A DNA stretch of 64,000 bases. Origin: Mycolicibacterium poriferae. Lineage in GTDB: Bacteria; Actinomycetota; Actinomycetes; Mycobacteriales; Mycobacteriaceae. The stretch's first letter is position 1. Each line of letters begins with the position of its first letter. Positions 49,708 through 60,050 of the stretch are shown in pieces. The notes beneath the pieces were generated by a model. The model saw nothing but the letters and a program-made list of their open reading frames with translations. It made no database searches and was not told where the DNA came from. The position numbers were made by a program, and so were the translations under genes. Location: positions 4,402,001-4,466,000 of the forward strand of contig NZ_AP022570.1 in NCBI RefSeq assembly GCF_010728325.1. Reading direction: 5' to 3'.

Positions 49708-50109
49708 CTAGCGCTCCTCGAGGACGGCCACCGCGGCGGCGGTGTCGGCCTCATGGGTCAGCGACAGATGAATGGTCACCTCTTTGAGGTGCTCGGCCAC
49801 CGCCCCCGACAGCCGCACCCGCGGCCGCCCCCACATGTCGGTGATCACCTCGATGTCGCGGTGGATGCCCTCGGGCAGCACCGGCCGTTTCGAGAACCGC
49901 GACACCGACCACGCCTTGATGACGGCTTCCTTGGCCGCCCACCGCGCCGCGAGGTGGCGCGCCGCCGACGAACTCTTGTCGGCGGCGTCGCGCCGCTCAC
50001 CCGGGGTGAACGTCTCGGCGAACACCGTGCCCGGCCGGTCCACCTGCTCGGCGAACTCAGGAATGGAGACGAGGTCGATGCCTATCCCGACGATGGCCAC
50101 GCGCAGCAC
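49708..50109 (-). CDS. acpS: Holo-[acyl-carrier-protein] synthase AcpS
   Basis: 133 residues from the GTG at 50109; a GTG at 50100 (VAIVGIGIDLVSI) gives the length of the M. tuberculosis enzyme and is equally possible. Attaches 4'-phosphopantetheine to the ACP domain of FAS-I and other carriers. Conserved VGIGIDLVSI (Mg-binding Asp), ETFTPGERRDA, ARHLAARWAAKEAVIKAW (catalytic Glu) and HLSLTHEADTAAAVAV. It lies 13 bases after the fas stop, as in other mycobacteria, and is therefore likely in the same transcript. Trimeric cytoplasmic enzyme. Confidence 0.95.
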   Translation of the reverse strand: MLRVAIVGIGIDLVSIPEFAEQVDRPGTVFAETFTPGERRDAADKSSSAARHLAARWAAKEAVIKAWSVSRFSKRPVLPEGIHRDIEVITDMWGRPRVRLSGAVAEHLKEVTIHLSLTHEADTAAAVAVLEER

Positions 50110-50122
50110 GCTATCGCACGGT

Positions 50123-53100
50123 TCACCGCAGATACACGCCGTTCTCGCCGAGCCGGGACGCCGTGTCGAGCAGCATCGCGGCTTCCTGCGCCTTCTCGGA
50201 ATGCTCGCTGTCGAAGCGACGGTCGGCGGGCCGCTCGTACATCGGCCGTCCGCCGGCGATCGCCGAGGCCAGCCGGTGCTGTCCGGCCAACGAGCGCTCC
50301 TGCGCCCGTGCGGCGTAGGTCTCCCGCTGCTCGGGGCTGAGCGTGGCCAGGAAGGCCTGCGGATGCACCAACGCGATCAGACCCGACACGTGGCCGAAGC
50401 CGAGGCTGGTGACCAGACCGGCCTTGAGCGGGTACTTCTCGCCCATCCGCAGCGTCTCCCGCGGCCACACGAAGTGCGCCGAGGTGGCCAGCTCGTCGTC
50501 GACACAGTCCAGGCTGCGGTTGGGCGGGATGACACCGTCGCGCAGAACCTGGCACAGACCCATCATCTGGAACACCGCCGCGCCGCCCTTGGCGTGCCCG
50601 GTCAGGCTCTTCTGGCTGATGACGAACAGCGGGGCGCCGTCCGAACGTCCCAGCGAGTCGGCCAGCCGCTCGTGCAGCTCGGTCTCGTTGGGATCGTTGG
50701 CCAATGTCGAGGTGTCGTGCTTGGAGATCACCGCGATGTCGTCGGCACCCACCCCCAGCTTGGCCAGTGACCGCGCCAGCATCGAGTCGCGGCCGCCGCG
50801 GCCCGCACCCAGCGCACCCAGCCCGGGGGCCGGAATCGAGGTGTGCACACCGTCGGCGAACGACTGTGCGTACCCGACAACCGCCAGCACCGGCAGACCC
50901 ATCTTCACCGCCAGGTCCCCGCGGGCCAGCAACACCGTGCCCCCACCCTCGGCCTCCAGGAAGCCGAGACGGCGACGGTCGTTGGCGCGGGAGAACTTCG
51001 AGTCACTGATGCCCTTGCCGCGCATCACCTCGGTGTCGGCGGTGGCCGCCATGTCACCGAAGCCGATGATGGCTTCCAGCGTCAGGTCGTCGAAACCGCC
51101 GGCGACCACCAACTCGGCCTTGCCGAGCTTGATCTTGTCGACGCCCTCTTCGACCGACACCGCCGCGGTCGCGCACGCACCCACCGGATGCACCATCGCA
51201 CCGTAACCGCCGACATAGGACTGCATCACATGGGCGGCAACGACGTTGGGCAGCACCTCCTGCAGGATGTCGTTCGGCTTGGACCTGCCCAGCAGGTTGC
51301 CGTGGTACATGGTCTGCATCGAGGTCATGCCGCCCATGCCGGTGCCCTGCGTCGAGGCCACCAGACTGGGATGCACGTAGCGCATCAGCTCGGCCGGGGT
51401 GAAGCCCGAGGACAGGAACGCATCGACGGTGGCGACGATGTTCCACAACGCCACCCGGTCGATGGAGGTCGCCATGTCCTGGCTGATGCCCCACACCGTC
51501 GGGTCGAATCCGGTCGGGATCTGGGCGCCGACGGTCCGCGACAACTTGGTCTTGCGCGGCACCCGAATCTCGGTGCCCGCCTTGCGGATCACCTCCCAGT
51601 CCCCGGAGTCGGGGATCGGCCGGGCCGCGGTGTGCTCGGGATCGAACTCGACGAACGCCCGCGCGTCGGCCTCGCTGGAGACCACGAAGCGGAAGTCCTT
51701 GTCCAGGAACACACTGACCAGCAACGGCGAGGCGTGATCAGGATCGATGGCCCCGTCGTCGACGAACTCCCGGATGCCGCAGCGCTGCACGACCTCGTCG
51801 TGGTAACGCTCGACCAGCTCGGACTCGTCCACCAGGTCACCGGATTCGGTGTCATACCAACCGGGTTGGGGGTCGTCCTCCCACTTGATCAACCCGGTCG
51901 TCCACGCGAGCTCGAGCACACCGGCCGCGGACAGCTCGTTGTCGACCTCCATCTCGAAGCGGGTACGCGACGAGCCGTACGGGCCGAGTTCGGCGCCGCC
52001 GACGATGACGACCAGGTCGGCGGGATCGACGTCGAGATCCGCCCATTCCGGCGCCGGCGCACCGGCGTGCGGACGCGGCGGCGACGGCAGCGCGGCGATC
52101 AGGTGATCGGCGGCCACGTCCTCGTCGTCCTCGTCGACCGAACCGGTCGCCTCCTCGCGGGCCTTGGTGGCCAGCTCCGACAGATCGAGCTCGGCCTCGG
52201 CCAGGCCGCCGGTGAGGTCGGCCCGCACGGGTTCGCGGGCCGCGGCGACCTTGGTCTCGACGTCGCACAGATCCAGCAGCATGGCGGCCATCTGCTCGGT
52301 CGAGTAGGTGGTCACCCCCGCTTCCTCGACCGCGTCGACGATCACGTCGTTGTGGCCCATCAGGCCGGTGCCTCGGGTCCACCCGATCAGCGCGTGCGCC
52401 AGGCTGACCCGCTGTGCCCAGGACGTCTCGGCCTTCCACCGGGACACCACCGCGTCCAGGGCCGACTTCGACTCGCCGTAGGCGCCGTCGCCGCCGAACA
52501 TGCCGCGGTTCGGCGAACCGGGCAGCACGACATGCAACCGGGCCGCGATGTCGCGGTCTGCGCTGATGTGCGACAGGCCCGCGATGAGCCGCTGCACGGC
52601 CCACAACAGAACCTTCATCTCCATCTCCGAGCGCGATCCGGCCTCCGACAGGTCGCCGCCGACGCGCGGCGCAGCGAACGGGAACAGCAGCGTCGGGGTC
52701 AGGGCGTCCTTGATGTGGATGGACTTGGGCCCGAGGCTCTCGGTCTGCTCGGTACCGACCCATTCGACCAGTGCGTCGATGTCGTTGTAGGAGGCCATGT
52801 TCGCCGGCAACACCCACAGCTTGGCGCCGAACCGGGCGTGGTCGCGATAGAGCGTGCGGTAGAACGCGAGCCGGCTGTCGTCCAGGCGGGAGGTAGTCGC
52901 GATGACGGTGGCGCCGCCGTCGAGCAACTGGGCCACCACCGAGGCCGCGATGGACCCCTTCGATGCGCCGGTCACCACAGCCACCTCGTCGCTGTAGCGA
53001 CCCTTGCCCGGATTCTCCGCACCCGCGGCAGCGCGCGCGTAGAGCGAGGCGTGGACGTTGCGGCCGGCGGCCAGCGCCTTGCCCTGCCAGTAGGTGGCCT

Positions 53101-56100
53101 GGGTGCCGACCACGTGGCCGGCGCCCTCGAAGCGCTCCGACAGGTGCGCCCACTGTGCGTCGACGTCGTCCTCGTCCATCAGCCAGATGCGGACCAGATC
53201 CTCACGGGCACTGGCCCATCGGTCGTCGAGCAGCACGGCCTTGCGCCCGTCGAACGACGGCGCCACCAGGCGCGGCCAGTCCGATCCGAGTTCGGCGGTC
53301 ACCAGGTCGATGAGCTCCGCATCGGCTGAGGCGTCCGGCGTGGCGAACGGTGCGCCCAGGCCGAGCTCGTCGAGGATGGTGCGGGCCGTCGCGGCCAGCA
53401 CACCGTCGGGCCCGGTGACCTTCTCGGCGAACTCACCCAGAGCCGCCGAGTCGACCACCCCGCCGGCGGCGCCGCCGGCGGACGGCAGCGACACCGGTAC
53501 ACCCTGGCGGGCACCGATCGCGGCGACCGCGGCGTCGATGACCTTGTCGACCGACGCGGCATCGGCCAGCGCGCCGTCGTGCAGCCCGCCGAGCGCGCCG
53601 CCGCGCACGCTGGACCCCTCCCGGGTGCCCAGCGCGACCTCGACGGTGGCGTGCTTGGCCCAGCCGTCGCCGAGTTCCCAGGTCTTCTTGACCCGCTCGG
53701 TGATGTAGGCCGGCCGCTTGCCGGACGGTCCGAGGACGGTACGCAGCTGATCGTTGATCGCATCGGAGAGCACCGGGCCGAACGGCTTGTAGGTGCGGGC
53801 CAGCTTGGTCACCTGCCCCTTGAGGCCGGCCAGATCGGCCTCGGCGGCACCGTCGATGGCGCCGAGGTTCAGCTCCGAACCGAGGTCGACGAGCATCTGG
53901 TTGCGTCGCGACGACGCGCCGTCGGTGATGGACTCGATGGAGTCCAGCGGCTCGATCTGGTCGATGCGGATCTTCGCCGACAGCGCGATCAGCGCCGTCG
54001 TGGCGTCGGCGGCGTCGAACGTCAGATCATCCGGACGCGGACCACCACTGGGCGCCGCGGGGGCGGGGGCGGCCGGGGCCGCCTCGACCGGTGCCGCCTC
54101 GGCCATCGCGGGTGCGGCGTCCGCCGGAGCGGCGGCTTCCTCGAAGTCCGGTTCGGGATCGGTGTCGGTCGCGAACAGCACCGCCGCATCACGCTCGGCG
54201 TTGAGCACCTCGGTGGTGTTGTGCGAGTACTCCGGCAGCTTGAGCGTGTTGGTCGCCAGACCCGCGACGGTCGGCGCGTTCTTGACGCCGATCTCGACGA
54301 AGCGCTCGACGCCGAGACCGCCCGCCGCCTCCTCGATGAACAGCAGATCCTGGGTTTCGATCCAGCGCACCGGGCTGGCGAACTGCCAGGCCAGCAGCTC
54401 GATGACGAGCTTGCGACACAGATCCGCAGGCCGCTCGTTGCGCCACGTGTCGTAGTCGGCCAGGATTTCGTCGAGCGGCTCGGCCGGCACCAGGTCCCGG
54501 ACCTCCTGGATGAAGTCGCGGTCGAGGGTGAACGGCCGCGGCACCAGGTTGGGGATGTAGCGCCCGATCAACAGTTCGGGGTCGGCGCCGCGCGGCATGA
54601 CCCGCTCGAGGGCGCGGCGGAAGTCGGCCACGCCGACCCGCAGCACCGACGAGTGGAACGGCACGTCGATGCCGGGCACCAGGATGAACGACCGCTTGCC
54701 GCCGCTGATCTCGCGACGCCGCTCGACCTCCTCCTCCAGTGCCTCCAACCCGGCGACGGTGCCCGCGATCGCGTACTGGGCGCCGCGCAGGTTGAAGTTG
54801 ACGATCTCGAGAAACTCTCCGGTTCGCTCGGAGATCTCGGCGACGAACGCCGTCACGTCGGCGTCGTCGAGGTCGATCTGCGAGGGACGGATGGCCGCCA
54901 GCCGGTAGTTCGACCGTCCCGCCGCGTCGCGCGGCACGATGTCGTGCATCTTGGAACCGCGGTGGAACACGACCTCCAGCAGCGCGGGCAGCTCATACAC
55001 GCCCGACACACAGGCCAGCGCTGTGTACTCACCGACCGAATGGCCGCAGGCGATCGCACCCTCGACGAACGCACCCTGCTCACGCATCTCGGCGACCTGA
55101 GCCGCGGCGACCGTGGCCATCGCGACCTGGGTGAACTGCGTCAGGTACAGCACGCCCTCGGGGTGGTGGTAGTGCACACCGGAGGCGATCAGGCTGGTCG
55201 GGTTGTCACGCACGACGTGCAGCACCGAGAAGCCCAGCGTCTCGCGGGTGAACTTGTCCGCCGAGTCCCAGACCTTGCGGGCGGCCTTGGACCTGGCCCG
55301 CACGTCCATGCCCATGCCCTTGGACTGGATGCCCTGGCCGGGGAACGCGTAGACGGTCTTCGGCGCCGCCAGCTGGGCGGTCGCCGACATGACCAACTCG
55401 GAGCCGACGCGGGCGGCGACCTCGATGATCTCCGCACCCCGGTCGATGCCGACCCGGTCGACGCGGAACTCGATCTCGTCGCCGGGCAGCACCATGCCCA
55501 GGAATCGGGACGTCCAGCCCACCAGCCGGGCGGGCGGGGTGGCCCGGCCGTCGGTGGCGGTGACCGCGTGCTGGGCGGCCGCGGACAGCCACATGCCGTG
55601 CACGATGGGCTGCTTCAGCCCGGCCAGCAACGCGGCGGCACGGTCGGTGTGAATCGGGTTGTGATCGCCGGAGACCACAGCGAACGCACTCATGTCGACC
55701 GGAGCGTTGACCACGACGTCACGCCGGCGCCGGCGCGGGGTGTCGGTGGCGTTGTCGGTGATGGCACCGCCCGCGCGAGCGGGGTCGGCGAGCTCGGCGG
55801 CGCCGGTGCGGCCGCGGATCGCGAACCGCTCCTCGAGAGTGACCAGCACTTTGTCGGGTTCGGCTGCCTCGGCGATGGTGACGCTGACCGGGACGACGCG
55901 ACCCACCTCGGTGTCGGTGGCCGACTGGGCGGTCGCGGTGACGACCAGGTCCGTCTTGCTCGCCGGCATCGCGGCCAGCAGGTGCGCCGCGTGGTCGAGG
56001 TGCACCAGGCTCAGCAGGCCCTCGACGACCGGGAAACCGTCGTCGGTGAGCGCCGAACCGATCGCGGAGAACACCGCCGGCCAGCACAGGCCGACCAGGG

Positions 56101-59100
56101 CGTCGGGCACCAGCGTCAGGCCGGGGGCCAGCGGCGCACCGAACGTCGCGGTGACGCCGGTGTGGTCGGCGACCTTCTCCGGATCCCACGACACGCTCAC
56201 CCGGGCGGTGTTGTCCTCCACCGGCGGCAGGGCGTCCGGTCCGTCGACGCCGGCCGCGATGGCCAGCACCGCGCGCATCGCCGTCGACGCGTCTTCGACG
56301 GTGACGATCGGCATGCCGCCGTCGACGGTGGCCGACGGCAGCGTGAAGCGGATGTCGATCCAGATGTCGGACAGCGGCACGCTCAGCGTGACCGTGACCT
56401 TGCCGGCGTCGTCGGTCGCCTGCTCCAGGCGCGCACCGGTGTTCGGGTGGGTGGCGCTGGGCTTGCCCGGTACGTCGTTGACCTGCCACTCGCGCGGCGC
56501 ACCGATGCGGTGCACCGGGTTGATGGCGGTGCGCCCGGCCCACAACACGTCGGGCGAGTCGAGCACGACGGCCAGCGGGCCCGTCACATCGGCGCGCGCC
56601 TGGCGGCGCGAGACCATCGGAACCGGCGCGGCGCCGTCGGCCAGCACGCGGTCGACGATCTGTTGTTCGAAACGGTCCAGCAGTTCGCCGACGGGCTCGT
56701 CGACGCGGGTGATACCGGCGACGGCCTGGGTACCGGGGATGATGCACACCTGGTCGGCGGTGTAGCGCGCGTCGTGGGCCTGCCACAGCGAGTCGCTGCG
56801 CCACCACCGGCGGACGTCCTTGTCGATGACCGGCACGAAGTTGACCGGCTTGCCGGGCTTCTTGCACAGCGTCACGAAGAACGGCACATCGGCGGGGTGC
56901 AGCCGCACCGTCTCGGCGTCCGGATAGCGGGCCAGCAGCGCGGCGACCGCGGTGTCGGGGTTGTCCAGCAGCGCCTGGCCGTCGGAGCTCTCGTCGAACA
57001 GCGACTCGATGGAGCCGGAGTCCTTCTCGTGCAGACGCGCCTCGGCCCGCTTGAGCATGGCCTCGAAGCGCTCCCGCCAGGTGTCGGCCAGCCAGGGGCT
57101 GCCGGGTTGCAGCGTGTCGGCGGTGCTGTTGCCGTCGCCGATGGCCAGCTCGATGTAGCGCTGCAGCCACCGCAGGTAGGTCATCTCACCGACGTCGCCG
57201 AAGTACGGCTTGGCGGTGTCTGCCATCGCGGCGATGATCTCGTCGCGACGCTCGGCGACCGCGTCGGCGTCACCGGCGACCTCGTCGAGCAGCCGCCCGC
57301 AGCGCGAGGCGGTGTTGTCGATCTCGTGGATGTCGGCGCCGAGCTGGCTGCGACCGCTGGCCATGCCGTTGATGGCCTTGCCCGCGCCCACCCAGGTGTC
57401 GGTGCCGTTGGTCTGCACGAGCATCTGCTTGACCGCCGGGGAGGTGGTGGCCTCTTTGGTGGCCATCGCCGCGGTGCCGACGAGGATGCCGTCGACCGGC
57501 ATCGAGGGGAAGCCGTAGGGCTTGGACCAGTCACCGGAGAGATAGTCCGCCGCCCGCTCGGGGGTACCGATGCCGCCACCGACACAGATGGTGATGTTGC
57601 GGTGCTTGCGCAGATCGCCATAGGTGGTCAGCAGCAGATCGTCGAGATCCTCCCAGGAGTGGTGGCCACCGGCCCGGCCGCCCTCGACGTGGACGATGAC
57701 GTCTTTGTCCCCGGCTTCGGTGGCGATCTTGATGACGGACTTGATCTGGTCGACCGTGCCCGGCTTGAACACCACATGGCTGATGCCGACGCTGTTGAGC
57801 TCCTCGATCAGCTCGACGGCCTCGTCGAGCTCGGGGATGCCCGCGGTGACGACCACGCCGTCGATGGGCGCGCCGGACTGGCGCGCCTTCTGCACCAGGC
57901 GCTTACCACCGACCTGCAGCTTCCACAGGTAGGGGTCGAGGAACAACGAGTTGAACTGGATCGCGCGACCGGGTTCCAAGAGCTCGCCCAGCTCTTGGAT
58001 ACGCGCATCGAAGATCTCCTCGGTCACCTGTCCCCCGCCGGCCAGCTCGGCCCAGTGGCCGGCGTTGGCCGCGGCGGCGACGATCTTGGCGTCCACGGTG
58101 GTCGGCGTCATCCCGGCCAGCAGGATCGGGGAACGGCCGGTGAGTCGGGTGAACTTGGTCGACACCTTGACCGAACCGTCGGGCAGGGTGATGGGCGCAG
58201 GGGCGTAGCTGGACCAGGCCGGCGCGATGTCGGGGGCGGCACCGACGGTGAACAGGCTGCGCTGACCGGCGCGCGTCGCGGCCGCCACGATGCCGATCCC
58301 CAGGCCGCGGATCACCGGTGCGGTCAGGCGGGTGACGGTGTCACTGGGCCCCAGGTCGACGATCCACTTGGCGCCGGCGGCGGCCAGACCCTCGACCTCG
58401 GCGACCCAGTCGACCGGGCGCACGAAGATGGTCTCGGTCAGTTCCCGGGTCAGCTCGGCGTCCAGGCCGGTCCGGGCGGCCCACTCGTCGACGAGGTCGA
58501 CGCCGCTGGCCAGGCGCGGGGTGTGGAAGCCGACCTCGACATTGAGCTGATTGAACACGGGCCGGAACACCGCGCCGCCGCGGGTCTTGTTCTTGCGCTC
58601 GGCCTCTTCTTTCTCGGTGATCTTCTCGCAGTACAGCTCGAAGCGGGCCAGCTGCTCCGGGGTTCCGGTGATCACGACCGAACGCCTGCCGTTGCGGATG
58701 GACAACGCGGGCGGCAGCACCGTGCGGACGTCCTGGGCGAACTCGTCGAGGAGTTCGGCCATCCGGGCGGGGTCGACATTGGTGACCGAGACCATGGGCG
58801 ACTTGTCCCCGCGCCCGACCATGCCGCAACGCCGCGACACCAGGGATCCAGCGGCGCCGATGAGCTGGCCGATGGCGAGCAGCTCGACGTCGCGGTTGCC
58901 GCCGGCCTTGAGTGCCTCCACGGCGGTGACACCCTGTGAGTGCCCGGCGATGGCGACCGGAGGATGACCGGTCAGGTCGAGGCCTTGACGCTTGAGGGCG
59001 CGCATCGCGGCCATCTGGGTGAGCAGGATGCCCGGCCCGGAGATCGCCGCGGTGGTGAGGTCCTTGGCGGCAGGCAGCGGCTCCTCGGCGGCCAGCGCGC

Positions 59101-59401
59101 GGATCCACTTCAGCGGCTCGAAGCCGATGGGGCGAACCACGACCAGCTCGCGGGCCAGCGGCTCCAGCAGTAGTTCGGCCTCGCCGACCAGCGCGCTGAT
59201 CTCCGACTCGATCCCGGCCGAGTTCACCAGTTCCTCGAGGTTCTCCAGCCAGGGGCCGCCCTGCCCGCCGAAGGCCACGGCGTAGGGCTCGCCGGAATGC
59301 AACCGATCGACGAGGGCGTGCGTGCCTGACAGGGGTTCGTGGTCCGGTCCCGATCCGTTCGGAGTGCCGGTGGCCGCACGGTGCTGGTCGTTGATCGTCA
59401 C
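50123..59401 (-). CDS. fas: Type I fatty acid synthase FAS-I
   Basis: 3092 residues from GTG 59401, preceded by GAGGAG; the frame runs to 59590 but resembles the mycobacterial start (VTINDQHR) only from here. Makes C16-C26 acyl-CoAs from acetyl-CoA and malonyl-CoA for membrane lipids and mycolates. Domains in order: acyltransferase GHSQG (Ser about 155), enoyl reductase (GGGIGTPERAADYLSG about 610), dehydratase (HGMWLSAAAQHAV about 1270), malonyl/palmitoyl transferase GHSVGEYTALACVSG (about 1455), ACP region LDSIESITDG (about 1820), ketoreductase VTGASKGSIAASV (about 2145), ketosynthase GACATAAVSVEEG (about 2745). No stop or frameshift. AcpS follows. Confidence 0.97.
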   Translation of the reverse strand: MTINDQHRAATGTPNGSGPDHEPLSGTHALVDRLHSGEPYAVAFGGQGGPWLENLEELVNSAGIESEISALVGEAELLLEPLARELVVVRPIGFEPLKWIRALAAEEPLPAAKDLTTAAISGPGILLTQMAAMRALKRQGLDLTGHPPVAIAGHSQGVTAVEALKAGGNRDVELLAIGQLIGAAGSLVSRRCGMVGRGDKSPMVSVTNVDPARMAELLDEFAQDVRTVLPPALSIRNGRRSVVITGTPEQLARFELYCEKITEKEEAERKNKTRGGAVFRPVFNQLNVEVGFHTPRLASGVDLVDEWAARTGLDAELTRELTETIFVRPVDWVAEVEGLAAAGAKWIVDLGPSDTVTRLTAPVIRGLGIGIVAAATRAGQRSLFTVGAAPDIAPAWSSYAPAPITLPDGSVKVSTKFTRLTGRSPILLAGMTPTTVDAKIVAAAANAGHWAELAGGGQVTEEIFDARIQELGELLEPGRAIQFNSLFLDPYLWKLQVGGKRLVQKARQSGAPIDGVVVTAGIPELDEAVELIEELNSVGISHVVFKPGTVDQIKSVIKIATEAGDKDVIVHVEGGRAGGHHSWEDLDDLLLTTYGDLRKHRNITICVGGGIGTPERAADYLSGDWSKPYGFPSMPVDGILVGTAAMATKEATTSPAVKQMLVQTNGTDTWVGAGKAINGMASGRSQLGADIHEIDNTASRCGRLLDEVAGDADAVAERRDEIIAAMADTAKPYFGDVGEMTYLRWLQRYIELAIGDGNSTADTLQPGSPWLADTWRERFEAMLKRAEARLHEKDSGSIESLFDESSDGQALLDNPDTAVAALLARYPDAETVRLHPADVPFFVTLCKKPGKPVNFVPVIDKDVRRWWRSDSLWQAHDARYTADQVCIIPGTQAVAGITRVDEPVGELLDRFEQQIVDRVLADGAAPVPMVSRRQARADVTGPLAVVLDSPDVLWAGRTAINPVHRIGAPREWQVNDVPGKPSATHPNTGARLEQATDDAGKVTVTLSVPLSDIWIDIRFTLPSATVDGGMPIVTVEDASTAMRAVLAIAAGVDGPDALPPVEDNTARVSVSWDPEKVADHTGVTATFGAPLAPGLTLVPDALVGLCWPAVFSAIGSALTDDGFPVVEGLLSLVHLDHAAHLLAAMPASKTDLVVTATAQSATDTEVGRVVPVSVTIAEAAEPDKVLVTLEERFAIRGRTGAAELADPARAGGAITDNATDTPRRRRRDVVVNAPVDMSAFAVVSGDHNPIHTDRAAALLAGLKQPIVHGMWLSAAAQHAVTATDGRATPPARLVGWTSRFLGMVLPGDEIEFRVDRVGIDRGAEIIEVAARVGSELVMSATAQLAAPKTVYAFPGQGIQSKGMGMDVRARSKAARKVWDSADKFTRETLGFSVLHVVRDNPTSLIASGVHYHHPEGVLYLTQFTQVAMATVAAAQVAEMREQGAFVEGAIACGHSVGEYTALACVSGVYELPALLEVVFHRGSKMHDIVPRDAAGRSNYRLAAIRPSQIDLDDADVTAFVAEISERTGEFLEIVNFNLRGAQYAIAGTVAGLEALEEEVERRREISGGKRSFILVPGIDVPFHSSVLRVGVADFRRALERVMPRGADPELLIGRYIPNLVPRPFTLDRDFIQEVRDLVPAEPLDEILADYDTWRNERPADLCRKLVIELLAWQFASPVRWIETQDLLFIEEAAGGLGVERFVEIGVKNAPTVAGLATNTLKLPEYSHNTTEVLNAERDAAVLFATDTDPEPDFEEAAAPADAAPAMAEAAPVEAAPAAPAPAAPSGGPRPDDLTFDAADATTALIALSAKIRIDQIEPLDSIESITDGASSRRNQMLVDLGSELNLGAIDGAAEADLAGLKGQVTKLARTYKPFGPVLSDAINDQLRTVLGPSGKRPAYITERVKKTWELGDGWAKHATVEVALGTREGSSVRGGALGGLHDGALADAASVDKVIDAAVAAIGARQGVPVSLPSAGGAAGGVVDSAALGEFAEKVTGPDGVLAATARTILDELGLGAPFATPDASADAELIDLVTAELGSDWPRLVAPSFDGRKAVLLDDRWASAREDLVRIWLMDEDDVDAQWAHLSERFEGAGHVVGTQATYWQGKALAAGRNVHASLYARAAAGAENPGKGRYSDEVAVVTGASKGSIAASVVAQLLDGGATVIATTSRLDDSRLAFYRTLYRDHARFGAKLWVLPANMASYNDIDALVEWVGTEQTESLGPKSIHIKDALTPTLLFPFAAPRVGGDLSEAGSRSEMEMKVLLWAVQRLIAGLSHISADRDIAARLHVVLPGSPNRGMFGGDGAYGESKSALDAVVSRWKAETSWAQRVSLAHALIGWTRGTGLMGHNDVIVDAVEEAGVTTYSTEQMAAMLLDLCDVETKVAAAREPVRADLTGGLAEAELDLSELATKAREEATGSVDEDDEDVAADHLIAALPSPPRPHAGAPAPEWADLDVDPADLVVIVGGAELGPYGSSRTRFEMEVDNELSAAGVLELAWTTGLIKWEDDPQPGWYDTESGDLVDESELVERYHDEVVQRCGIREFVDDGAIDPDHASPLLVSVFLDKDFRFVVSSEADARAFVEFDPEHTAARPIPDSGDWEVIRKAGTEIRVPRKTKLSRTVGAQIPTGFDPTVWGISQDMATSIDRVALWNIVATVDAFLSSGFTPAELMRYVHPSLVASTQGTGMGGMTSMQTMYHGNLLGRSKPNDILQEVLPNVVAAHVMQSYVGGYGAMVHPVGACATAAVSVEEGVDKIKLGKAELVVAGGFDDLTLEAIIGFGDMAATADTEVMRGKGISDSKFSRANDRRRLGFLEAEGGGTVLLARGDLAVKMGLPVLAVVGYAQSFADGVHTSIPAPGLGALGAGRGGRDSMLARSLAKLGVGADDIAVISKHDTSTLANDPNETELHERLADSLGRSDGAPLFVISQKSLTGHAKGGAAVFQMMGLCQVLRDGVIPPNRSLDCVDDELATSAHFVWPRETLRMGEKYPLKAGLVTSLGFGHVSGLIALVHPQAFLATLSPEQRETYAARAQERSLAGQHRLASAIAGGRPMYERPADRRFDSEHSEKAQEAAMLLDTASRLGENGVYLR

Positions 59402-60050
59402 GTCTGGTGTTCTCCTCGGTACTGCAATCGGGCTGCGATCGCGCTGGCCCGCGTTTCCTCGGGCAGTGGGCTCGTGGGTGCTGGCCTGCACTCCGTTGCG
59501 GGGCCATCGGCGATTCGGCGTCGAATCCGGCTGGTTCGGACCGCGGCCGTGAAGTCGTGAGGACGGGGTCCGGCACAGTGCGTGGAACACTGCGGTCAGG
59601 GCTCGCCCTCGTGGCGCGGTGGTCTCTCCAACCGTTGTAAGAGTGTCATAAGAGACTGAGTAAGTTTCGCGCCCAGAATGGTTACTGGCGAGTTCTACGC
59701 GTGGGTAACAGAACGATGCGTAACGCGCGCCGCCGGGTGGTCCGAACCGTTGCGGTACAAACGTCCTGCATGCGGGTGGTTACGCTTGAGTAAGAACGAA
59801 GTAGCAGATCAAAGCAGTTTTGTTATCGAATCGTTATCTGAAATTTCGCGTTCTCGCGGCGGCGCAGTTCGTTGTCGCCGAGCATGACACTTTGACTCGA
59901 CGTGGCGTGCGGGATCGTTTCGCCTGTCGTCCGAGTTTGCTGCGAAAACTTACCGGTCAGTAAGTCCCGCGACCCGTGCCCGCTGTCATGCGCGTTCGGG
60001 GCCCGACAACCGCGCTCCCGCAGCCACTTTGGCCCGCGCGCAGGCGCCAC
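59402..60050. other. Long upstream region of fas with phased repeats
   Basis: 649 bases without a convincing gene, between the MerR gene and the fas start. It probably holds the fas promoter. TAAGAG at 59638 and 59649, plus TAAG at 59661, are spaced 11 and 12 bases apart. GTTATC is repeated at 59821 and 59832 (GTTATCGAATCGTTATC). An IR-like pair GGTTAC/GTAACA occurs around 59679-59709. A small plus-strand frame at 59678-59887 looks spurious. Confidence 0.5.

Noticed and set aside
53579..58939. A 1786-residue open frame on the plus strand opposite fas.
   Set aside because: It has no recognisable domain and is the mirror of the fas reading frame in GC-rich DNA. The fas domains on the minus strand are clear.
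59678..59887. A 69-residue plus-strand frame in the fas upstream region.
   Set aside because: No ribosome binding site, no motif, and it overlaps probable promoter sequence.
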